Positions 8,059 to 14,886 of a stretch of DNA of 52,787 nt are shown piece after piece (within the stretch, counting starts at the first letter, position 1; each line of letters starts with the position of its first letter). Position numbers and translations under genes: made by a program. The notes under the pieces were generated by a model that did not search any database, was not told the DNA's origin, and saw nothing but the letters and a program-made list of their open reading frames with translations. This stretch comes from an uncultured Bacteroidia bacterium (GTDB lineage: Bacteria > Bacteroidota > Bacteroidia > Bacteroidales > F082). The stretch covers positions 1-52,787 of the forward strand of contig CADAVB010000022.1 of assembly GCA_902791165.1 (NCBI GenBank), given 5' to 3'.

Positions 8059-8816
8059 TGGCCGTTTATTTCGTCACCGACTTCCATTTGGGCATTCCCA
8101 CGCTTGCCGACAGCCACGAGCGCGAGCGCAAGTTGTTGCGTTTCTTGGACCAGATTCGCCCCGACTGCGAGGAACTCTACCTGATGGGCGACTTGTTCGA
8201 CTTTTGGTTTGAATACAAGACCGTGATTCCCAAGGGTTTCGTCAGGCTACAAGGCAAGCTGGCCGAGTTCACTGATGCGGGCATTCCCGTGCATTTGTTC
8301 ATAGGCAATCACGATTTGTGGAGTTTTGGTTACCTGCGCGATGAAATCGGGATTGAACTGCACCGCGAGCCCATCATTAAGACCATCAAAGGCAAGAAAT
8401 TCTTCCTCGTCCACGGCGACGGACGCGGCCCCGGCGACAAAGGCTATAAGTTCCTGAAGAAGGTGTTTGAGTGCAAGTTTAACCAGTTTTTGTTCAGGTT
8501 GTTGCATCCCGATTTGGGCATCGGATTGGCTTTGAAATGGTCGCACAACCACCGCCTGAAAAAACTCAAGAACGAAGTGGAGCGCGGCTATTACGACGAC
8601 ATCCCCAACACCCGCCTTTATCAATACGCGCAAGAGCAATCCGCCCTCGACCCGACCATCGACTTCTTCGTCTTCGGCCACCAACACAAACCCATGCAAT
8701 ACAAGACTGGCGACCATGCTTTGACTACCATTGTGGGCAACTGGATTTATGATTTCAGTTATGCGGTGTTTGATGGATTTACTATTAGACTACAAATTTA
8801 CGACAGCAAAGCGTGA
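8058..8816 (+). CDS. lpxH: UDP-2,3-diacylglucosamine diphosphatase (LpxH-type)
   Basis: 252 aa from the ATG at 8058, which overlaps the punA stop as TGATG. A longer frame exists upstream but lies in the shadow of punA. This is a calcineurin-like metallophosphatase with ordered metal motifs: DFHLG (8-12), MGDLFDFW (about 42-49), GNHD (about 79-82), HGDGRG (about 116-121) and the late GHQH. The GDLFDFWFEY segment and overall length fit the LpxH family, which hydrolyses UDP-2,3-diacylglucosamine to lipid X. With lpxK in the same operon, assignment to lipid A synthesis is well supported. Confidence 0.92.
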   Translation: MAVYFVTDFHLGIPTLADSHERERKLLRFLDQIRPDCEELYLMGDLFDFWFEYKTVIPKGFVRLQGKLAEFTDAGIPVHLFIGNHDLWSFGYLRDEIGIELHREPIIKTIKGKKFFLVHGDGRGPGDKGYKFLKKVFECKFNQFLFRLLHPDLGIGLALKWSHNHRLKKLKNEVERGYYDDIPNTRLYQYAQEQSALDPTIDFFVFGHQHKPMQYKTGDHALTTIVGNWIYDFSYAVFDGFTIRLQIYDSKA

Positions 8817-8833
8817 GATAAAAAATTTATGCG

Positions 8834-8841
8834 TACTTTTG
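8834..8841 (+). promoter_or_regulatory. TAnnTTTG box for the toxin-antitoxin pair
   Basis: TACTTTTG, 18 bases before the antitoxin ATG at 8860. No -33 TTG at the expected distance. Confidence 0.45.
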
Positions 8842-8859
8842 CACAAATAAAAGATTGTT

Positions 8860-9069
8860 ATGTGTACCGTAACCGTTAGAATTGATGAAGAAGTACTTCG
8901 TGGAGTGAATCCGAGCCTTTCCGACATGGCTGCCATCCGCAGGTGGGCACAGGAATTGATAGATTTGCGCATCCAGCAAATGGAATTTGGAGACACTGAA
9001 ACCATGAGTATCGAGGAGGCTCGTGAAATGACCTTGGCAGCAGTTAGGGAGGAGTACGCTCGGCCATGA
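8860..9069 (+). CDS. Small antitoxin-like protein of a type II TA pair
   Basis: 69 aa. It begins with a short beta-like strand TVTVRIDEEVL, followed by helices rich in Arg/Glu (AAIRRWAQELIDLRIQQM, SIEEAREMTLAAVREEY). The arrangement of strand, helix and acidic C-terminal helix, plus an ATGA overlap with the RelE-like gene downstream, is typical of antitoxins that bind DNA through the N-terminus and neutralise the toxin with the C-terminus. I cannot assign a named antitoxin family. It would be expected to repress its own promoter at 8834. Confidence 0.65.
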   Translation: MCTVTVRIDEEVLRGVNPSLSDMAAIRRWAQELIDLRIQQMEFGDTETMSIEEAREMTLAAVREEYARP

Positions 9070-9356
9070 ATTACATTATCAGGAAACGTTGTGCACAGAA
9101 GATAACTGCGTTCTATCGAAATGTCTCCAAAAAGTATAAGCACACCTACTCTTTGGCATTGATGGAGAAGAATATTAATGATGCTTTCGATTCCATCTAT
9201 GGAATAGAAAACAACCTTCTTAGGCGCGAGCCCACATTATCACGTTGGAAGGGCTATTATATGGCCAATACTGACAAGTGGTATTTCGCCTACACTTTCG
9301 ATGGTAAGACAGTAACCGTTGTTGATGCCTGCCACGCGCAGAACATGCACGAATAA
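9066..9356 (+). CDS. RelE/ParE-superfamily-like toxin
   Basis: 96 aa. The N-terminus (RKRCAQKITAFYRNVSKKYKHTYSLALMEKNIND) and the C-terminal strands (LSRWKGYYMANTDKWYFAYTFDGKTVTVVDACHAQNMHE) show the RelE/ParE pattern: helical hairpin, then antiparallel strands with an Arg/Lys-Trp and a terminal VDACH-QNM motif. RelE-type toxins cleave mRNA at the ribosome and ParE types act on gyrase; sequence alone does not decide. Start overlaps the antitoxin stop by ATGA. It sits beside the type I R-M operon, with a gene remnant following in the same frame. Confidence 0.72.
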   Translation: MNYIIRKRCAQKITAFYRNVSKKYKHTYSLALMEKNINDAFDSIYGIENNLLRREPTLSRWKGYYMANTDKWYFAYTFDGKTVTVVDACHAQNMHE

Positions 9357-9539
9357 CAATATCCGAAAAAACAAGGCGCATTGTGGGATGAATACGACCA
9401 CCTGTACTCCAAAACCCGCAAAGCCTTGCACCTCACCATGATAACAACCTACGGCGTAAAACGCAACATTTACAGCGATATAGCACAATCGCAAGTAATT
9501 TTGGAACAACTATTTACATCAGACGACACCCTGTTATAA
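9357..9539 (+). pseudogene. C-terminal remnant of an AAA-family ATPase (DUF234-like)
   Basis: Immediately after the toxin stop the same frame stays open for 60 codons and ends at 9537-9539. The translation includes LWDEYDHLYSKTRKALHL and TMITTYGVKRN, which I recognise as the very C-terminus of the large archaeal-type/DUF234 AAA ATPases of Bacteroidales. There is no start codon of its own, no nucleotide-binding part and no upstream portion, so it is a decayed tail. It implies that a longer gene once occupied this spot and was removed when the toxin-antitoxin or R-M genes arrived. The family recognition is from memory, not a search. Confidence 0.55.
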
Positions 9540-9540
9540 T

Positions 9541-9577
9541 TTGACGGAATGTGATAAATTTTACAAGATTCCGTCAA
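9541..9577. terminator. Perfect 10-bp inverted repeat between the ATPase remnant and hsdM
   Basis: TTGACGGAAT (9541-9550) and ATTCCGTCAA (9568-9577) are exact inverted repeats around a 17-base loop. They lie 2 bases after the remnant's stop and 12 bases beyond the hsdM stop, so a terminator for either strand is the simplest reading, but no strong T tract follows. A site marking the edge of the inserted island is the alternative. Confidence 0.5.
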
Positions 9578-9589
9578 GATATAATACCA

Positions 9590-11197
9590 TCATATCTCCT
9601 CCAGCCCCAACTCCTTCAAAAACACGTTGAGTTTGCCACGTGATTCCTCGATTTTCGCATCCGTCTCCTTCAATTGCTTAGTAACGGCTTCAAGGTCAAT
9701 CGGCTCTTCATCTTTCGACAGGTTGACGTAGCGGGTGATATTGAGGTTGTAGTCGTTTTCCTTGATTTCCGCCAATGAAACCAAACGTGAGAAACGGGTT
9801 TCCTCCATGCGGAATTGGTAGGTCTCCACGATTCTCTTCACATCCTCGTCGCGAAGGTAATTCTGACGTTTGCCTTTCTCATAATGATCCTCACCACTGG
9901 CGTTGATGAACAGGATTTTGTCATTCTTGCGGCATTTCTTCAGCACGAGAATACAGACAGGAATACCCGTGGAATAGAACAAGTTGGCAGGCAGACCGAT
10001 GACGGCATCAATGTTGTCGTCCTCAAGCAGTTTCTTGCGAATGACTTCCTCCTTGCCGCCACGGAACAGCACGCCGTGAGGCAGAATGATGGCCATCGTG
10101 CCGTTGTCGCTCAAAAAATGGAAACCGTGCAGCAGGAATGCAAAATCGGCTGCTGACTTGGGCGCCACACCATAGCGACTGAAACGGAAATCCTTGGCGG
10201 TTTCCTCGGTCGGGTCCCAGCGTAGGCTGAAAGGAGGATTGGCGACCACCGCATCGAATTGCATCTTTTTGGCGGGGTTCTGTTCGTTGAGAATGTCCCA
10301 ATCGTTGGCCAACGAATCGCCATGATGAATTTCAAACTCCGTGTCCTTCACGCCATGCAACAGCATGTTCATTCGGGCGAGGTTGTAGGTAGTAATGTTT
10401 TTTTCCTGCCCGTAAAGCTTGCCAATGCCAAAGCCTTCCATCTCGCGGCGCACATTCAGGAGCAAGGAACCCGAACCACAAGCGAAGTCGAGTACCTTAT
10501 CAATGCGTTTTTTCTTCCCTGTGGATGGGTCTTGGCAATCCAAAGTAACAACGCGCGAAAGGATGGTGGAAATCATTTGCGGCGTATAGAACTCGCCTGC
10601 TTTCTGGCCCGAACCTGCGGCAAACTGGCCAATAAGATACTCGTAGGCATCACCTAACGAATCTCCCTCTGCCCCACTATCTGCCAAACCATTGGCAATT
10701 GTTTGGATAACCTTTGCCAAAAGGGCATTACGCTCAGTATAATTCTTCCCCAATTTCTCCGAATGCAGATTGATTTCTGAAAACAACCCTTTGAATGAAC
10801 TACCAAACGACTCGTTTTCAATGTGTTTGAAACCATCGTAGAGTACATCCAACAAGTCGTTGCTCTGTGTGCGAGCCAACTCTGTTATATTGTCCCAAAG
10901 ATAATTTGGTTTTATAAAATAGTGGATTTTCTTACGCATTTGGTCTTCAAACAATTTCACATCGTTCGGATTGTTGTCGTACCAAATTTGCAAAGGGATT
11001 CTTTTCGTGTTGTCACTGATGGGATAATCTGATCCCAATTCCTTCTGAGCGGATTTGATGTAATTGTCCGACAAGTATTTCCAGAAAAGGAAAGACAACA
11101 TATAATCGCGGAAATCGTCCGCCATCATCGCGCCGCGCAGGTTGTTGGCTATTGCCCAAAGGGTTTTGCCTAATTCTTGTTGGTTATTTTGTGCCAT
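9590..11197 (-). CDS. hsdM: Type I restriction-modification system, methyltransferase subunit
   Basis: 535 aa. It carries the N-terminal HsdM helical domain (LWAIANNLRGAMMADDFRDYML, about 13-35), then the N6-adenine methylase core with SAM-binding motif DFACGSGSLL (237-246) and catalytic NPPF (320-323). HsdM with HsdS methylates adenine in a bipartite target and, with HsdR, forms the restriction complex. It is the last gene of a five-gene minus-strand operon and starts 2 bases after the PrrC-like ATPase stop. Its base composition matches the surrounding chromosome (35 G/C in the 60 bases from 10201) and differs from the AT-rich genes just upstream. Confidence 0.95.
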   Translation of the reverse strand: MAQNNQQELGKTLWAIANNLRGAMMADDFRDYMLSFLFWKYLSDNYIKSAQKELGSDYPISDNTKRIPLQIWYDNNPNDVKLFEDQMRKKIHYFIKPNYLWDNITELARTQSNDLLDVLYDGFKHIENESFGSSFKGLFSEINLHSEKLGKNYTERNALLAKVIQTIANGLADSGAEGDSLGDAYEYLIGQFAAGSGQKAGEFYTPQMISTILSRVVTLDCQDPSTGKKKRIDKVLDFACGSGSLLLNVRREMEGFGIGKLYGQEKNITTYNLARMNMLLHGVKDTEFEIHHGDSLANDWDILNEQNPAKKMQFDAVVANPPFSLRWDPTEETAKDFRFSRYGVAPKSAADFAFLLHGFHFLSDNGTMAIILPHGVLFRGGKEEVIRKKLLEDDNIDAVIGLPANLFYSTGIPVCILVLKKCRKNDKILFINASGEDHYEKGKRQNYLRDEDVKRIVETYQFRMEETRFSRLVSLAEIKENDYNLNITRYVNLSKDEEPIDLEAVTKQLKETDAKIEESRGKLNVFLKELGLEEI

Positions 11198-11199
11198 AT

Positions 11200-12330
11200 T
11201 TATTGCATTCTTTTATAATCAAAATGATACTTTTCGATAATTCTATTAAACACATCTTTTAACAGATTCTTATTATCAGGAACCATGATATCGGATTGTG
11301 GGAAATACACATTTCTATGAGTTAAAGCATTGTCTTCAAGTGCTATTCTATCAGCCTCCTCTTTATTGTATCCTATTTGTTCCAACACAAAACTAATTCT
11401 TCCAACACCTAAAAATGAAGAAATATTTTCCAAAATCTGTCTCAAAATTGCCATATGATAGACCTCAATTCCATTCTCCGATCTATCATCTGCATCATCT
11501 TGAATAGCTTTGTCCAACACTTGTAGCATTCTCAAATGATAAAGCCAAACTGCCTTGTCTGCAAAACTAACAAACGAATACTCACCATTATCTATTGACA
11601 ATCCTCTGAGTTGATATTTATTATTCCCTTTATTCCCTCTGAAATGATTACTTGGATCCGTTAGCCAATTGCCAAGAATTGTCGCAAATCCGATATGGTG
11701 AGTCGTGACAATAATCTTTCGAGTTTCGTAATGCTTCTTGATAAGTTCAAACAAAGTGAATGCCGTCACAAATATATTATGGTCGTCAAGACTTGAAACA
11801 GGATCATCAATAAAAATATACTGATTTTGTTTGTCCGCCCATCCTTCCGAATCAATCAAAGCCAAGAAAAAACACCAAACAAAGATTCTTTCCTCTCCCC
11901 TAGATAGTTTTATGCTTTTTTCATCTTTGTCATCCAAATGAAATGAAATAAACTCAATACCTTTTGACGGATCATCCTCGTACGAATGGAAAACAAAATC
12001 ATATTTTGGGTTATATGGTTTTAATCTTTGCCTTACATCATCTTCATAAATCAATGAATGGGACTCATTCAGACTGCTTGGGACTATTCGCAACTTGATA
12101 TCTTCCTCTGAGTGTTCGATGTCATTATCCCAGACGAACAAATCTTCACTATATGCATTATAGTAAACTCCAGTTTGCTTTCTTTTACCTTTTTCATCAG
12201 GCTGTTGTTCTCTTGCATCTTCTTTGTATTGAATAGAAAGCCTTGTCTTTCCAGTGCCATTGAATGCATAAATGAGAAAAATGCTTTCTTTTGCTTCTCT
12301 TATCTGTTTTGCTATTTCCATCAATTCCAT
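11200..12330 (-). CDS. PrrC/RloA-like ATPase embedded in the type I R-M operon, possible anticodon nuclease
   Basis: 376 aa ABC-type (AAA_13-like) ATPase: Walker A AFNGTGKT (22-29), signature LSRGE (142-146), Walker B with D-loop FIDDPVSSLD (173-182), H-loop VTTHH (208-212). No coiled coil or zinc hook separates the halves. The C-terminal third holds R297-x3-E301 and H338 (in NALTHRN), which parallels the Arg320-x3-Glu324...His356 nuclease triad of E. coli PrrC (396 aa), a tRNA anticodon nuclease also encoded inside an hsd locus. Restriction-linked ATPases of the Rlo type are another known family in hsd loci. I infer a guard function that acts when the R-M complex is inhibited. The gene is visibly AT-rich, lies 10 bases after hsdS and 2 before hsdM. 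Confidence 0.7.
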   Translation of the reverse strand: MELMEIAKQIREAKESIFLIYAFNGTGKTRLSIQYKEDAREQQPDEKGKRKQTGVYYNAYSEDLFVWDNDIEHSEEDIKLRIVPSSLNESHSLIYEDDVRQRLKPYNPKYDFVFHSYEDDPSKGIEFISFHLDDKDEKSIKLSRGEERIFVWCFFLALIDSEGWADKQNQYIFIDDPVSSLDDHNIFVTAFTLFELIKKHYETRKIIVTTHHIGFATILGNWLTDPSNHFRGNKGNNKYQLRGLSIDNGEYSFVSFADKAVWLYHLRMLQVLDKAIQDDADDRSENGIEVYHMAILRQILENISSFLGVGRISFVLEQIGYNKEEADRIALEDNALTHRNVYFPQSDIMVPDNKNLLKDVFNRIIEKYHFDYKRMQ

Positions 12331-12340
12331 AACTCTTTAA

Positions 12341-12982
12341 CTATTTTGAAGTTGGAAACATTTGTTGCATCAATCCTTTTTTGCACAAATCCAACAAGGT
12401 TGCCTTATCAGAACAAGCCTTTATCATTTCATTTAACGATGAAAAACATGAGGCAATTTTTCTCTGCTCGTCTATGCTAGATGGACAAAAGAAGCAAAAT
12501 CCTTCAATGTCTTTGTTCCCTATATTCGCTTGAGCCGCACCTTGGCCGCTAAAAATCATGGATTGTTCAAATGCGGTTGATGAAAGAATTGTATATATAA
12601 AGTCCTTGTCTACTTCGTATGAAACAATATCAATAAGCCCAACTCTTTGGTTTAATAAGCAATCATCACAATCAACTTTACAAACTCTTCCAACATTACC
12701 TGTCATGGATATCAAAATGTCGCCTCTTTTAAGAATTTGATGAGGTTGGATGTCTTGAGGAATTGTTGTCAAATAATTGTTCCCAGTCATATCCAAACAC
12801 CCACTTTTTACATTAGAGATTGTTATTATTTTGTATTTTCCAAACTTCGAATAGGAATTGCTCTTAAACGCATATCCATTTTTCACTTTTGCAACTTCTC
12901 CCAATCGCTTCATTACCCAGCCTTCGTTATTCTGAAATTCAGGGAAACTAAGTGAGGGGGCTTTCTTTTCTTGTATTTCCAT
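12341..12982 (-). CDS. hsdS: Type I R-M specificity subunit, single-TRD half-size
   Basis: 213 aa from the ATG at 12982, which starts one base after the upstream stop (TAGTATG); an ATG-less longer frame to 13009 is less likely. It contains one target-recognition domain: the entry motif LSFPEFQNNEGWVMKRLGEV at about 12-31, GDILISMTGNVGRV near 95-110, and the exit spacer helix DEQRKIASCFSSLNEMIK followed by KKGLMQQMFP at the C-terminus. Ordinary HsdS has two TRDs in 400-500 aa, so this is exactly one half. Engineered and some natural half-HsdS proteins dimerise and read a palindromic bipartite site; that is the likely mode here. No second hsdS fragment is present nearby. Very AT-rich (15 G/C in the 60 bases from 12961). 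Confidence 0.85.
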   Translation of the reverse strand: MEIQEKKAPSLSFPEFQNNEGWVMKRLGEVAKVKNGYAFKSNSYSKFGKYKIITISNVKSGCLDMTGNNYLTTIPQDIQPHQILKRGDILISMTGNVGRVCKVDCDDCLLNQRVGLIDIVSYEVDKDFIYTILSSTAFEQSMIFSGQGAAQANIGNKDIEGFCFFCPSSIDEQRKIASCFSSLNEMIKACSDKATLLDLCKKGLMQQMFPTSK

Positions 12983-12983
12983 A

Positions 12984-14864
12984 CTATTTATTCTTTTGAT
13001 TAAAACCATCTTTGAGGATATTCAAAAATACTTCATTATTAGCTTTAGCATCCTTGATAAATGCATCAATGGAAAGCACATACGTTCCAATCGGATATTT
13101 GGTCGGGTCATCAAGAGACATTTGTAGTTTATTCTCTTTATAGTACAAACTGTCTTTGGAAAACAATGGCGTATATTCATCATTGATTAGCGACAACTTG
13201 AACTCATCATTGAATTCAACGATGGCATAAAACCACATCCGTTGTATCTTGTTCGGATAATACTTCAACAATTTAATAGCGCGCTGCTTCAGTTGGCTGA
13301 TGGCTTCTTCCGTTTTTGCAAGTTTAATCCCTCTTTTCTTGAGTTCAATAACAACAACATCAACCGACTTGTCTTGAGAGTTCTGAGGATCATTTGAAAA
13401 CATTACTACTATATCGGGCCGATCATTGTCAGTTTCCGCTGAAGTTTGCGTAATCTCTTCAACGACCTGCTTCATTGTCTTATCTGACATCGCGGTAGTG
13501 TATGTCATATACTTATTATCAAGCAGCCAAAGATTATTGTTATAAATACAATCTAAATCACCTTCTTTAAACACATTCTTTTGAGGCAGAATAATGTTGT
13601 GAATGTCTGCTTCGGGATTGTCTTTTGTTATAGCCTCAACTTTTTGGATTATCTTTTCCCTATATAAAATGTATTGGGCTAAAGTCCGTGAAGACACGTC
13701 CAATGCCTTATCATAACTATCGCCCTCCAATGATTGTGCTTCCAAAATATCCTTCTGGTCTCGCATAAAGCGCTTTTGTGCTTCTTCGATAGATTTTGAA
13801 CGCTCAATTATTCCTACCTCATTTTTATCGAAATAACCCAACAAATGGGGATATGTTTTGTTCAAAGATTCTCTTGTTTTTCGGTTTTGCTCTTTTATGG
13901 TCGGTATTTCTTTTTCGACAATCTCTGCAACTTTTTCTCTAAACAAGCCCTTGATTGTTTTTAAATCCGCCTCTTTTATCGTAAGGGTTTGCCTTGCCGC
14001 ATCAACTTTGCCATTAAAGAAGGTCGAACGCAAAATAAAAATAATCGTATAACCAGTTTTTGGCAGATTTTCCAGCGAGATTATATCATCCAAAACCTGC
14101 GTCCTGTTATCCACGCATAATGCAGTCATCAAGAATGTTTCAGATGGCACATCATTTTTACGAACAGCATAATCAAGGAGCGTGTTTTCAAACATTTTGA
14201 CAACATCAGTATTGAGTTCTGTTGTCGTCATATCAGGAATATCTGTTTTTGAGATTTCTCGTTCATAGTTTCCCACATAGTGTTTTTTATTCTTATGAGG
14301 AATCTCGATCTTGAATGAAATCTTGAAATCTTTCCCTTCTTTTTTAAGCAAATAAAGCCTTGGATAAAACTCTAACAATATTTGTCGATGCAAATAATCA
14401 GGAGTAATAACTGAATTGCTACTTAATCTTTGTAGTGAGCAATCCTTGAAAGTCAGTTTGGTCTCTTGCTTGCCTTCAACATCTTCCGACAACTGCATAT
14501 CGGTTTTTTCCTTGTCAAATTCATCGTTAAAAGTAAAAGTACGATGCTTCCCATCAAAATAGCTAGAGACTTCGATTTTGTCGAAATAACTTAGATAAAC
14601 CAATCGGCCAACACCTTTGTGAGTATCTTCTTCAACCTTCAACAACTCACAAAACTTATCGTAACGCGTATCCGTAAAACCTTCTCCATTGTCAACAATT
14701 TCAATTTGCAAGGTTTCTTGTTTCTCAAATGAATCAATGTAAACCTTAACTTTGATTTCAGTGGCATTTGCGTCCAAAGAATTGGCAATAGCCTCCTTAA
14801 ACACCTGTTCTAAAGAAGGATTTTGGAAGAATAATTTAACCGCTTGTTTTGTGTTTACTCTCAT
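12984..14864 (-). CDS. GHKL (MORC/Hsp90-like) ATPase with C-terminal PD-(D/E)xK nuclease domain
   Basis: 626 aa. The N-terminal 200 residues are a GHKL ATPase: catalytic Glu24 and Asn28 in KEAIANSLDANAT, ATP-lid DNGEGF (58-63), and KGVGR (83-87). A long middle region is helical. Near the C-terminus P483-D484 and E507-L508-K509 (RPDIVVMF ... VDVVVIELKK) form a textbook PD-(D/E)xK nuclease core, preceded by a WLLDNKYMTY strand. MutL/MORC-like GHKL proteins have been described in prokaryotic R-M loci (Iyer, Abhiman and Aravind, 2008). Here it lies between hsdR (22 bases) and hsdS (1 base) in one operon and is AT-rich. Role unknown; an ATP-gated nuclease or effector of the R-M complex is my inference. 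Confidence 0.8.
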   Translation of the reverse strand: MRVNTKQAVKLFFQNPSLEQVFKEAIANSLDANATEIKVKVYIDSFEKQETLQIEIVDNGEGFTDTRYDKFCELLKVEEDTHKGVGRLVYLSYFDKIEVSSYFDGKHRTFTFNDEFDKEKTDMQLSEDVEGKQETKLTFKDCSLQRLSSNSVITPDYLHRQILLEFYPRLYLLKKEGKDFKISFKIEIPHKNKKHYVGNYEREISKTDIPDMTTTELNTDVVKMFENTLLDYAVRKNDVPSETFLMTALCVDNRTQVLDDIISLENLPKTGYTIIFILRSTFFNGKVDAARQTLTIKEADLKTIKGLFREKVAEIVEKEIPTIKEQNRKTRESLNKTYPHLLGYFDKNEVGIIERSKSIEEAQKRFMRDQKDILEAQSLEGDSYDKALDVSSRTLAQYILYREKIIQKVEAITKDNPEADIHNIILPQKNVFKEGDLDCIYNNNLWLLDNKYMTYTTAMSDKTMKQVVEEITQTSAETDNDRPDIVVMFSNDPQNSQDKSVDVVVIELKKRGIKLAKTEEAISQLKQRAIKLLKYYPNKIQRMWFYAIVEFNDEFKLSLINDEYTPLFSKDSLYYKENKLQMSLDDPTKYPIGTYVLSIDAFIKDAKANNEVFLNILKDGFNQKNK

Positions 14865-14886
14865 TCTATTATGTTTTTATCTTTTT

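Noticed and set aside
12341-13009. Longer HsdS beginning at 13009
   Set aside because: It overlaps the upstream gene by 26 bases. The ATG at 12982 follows the stop by one base and keeps the whole TRD.
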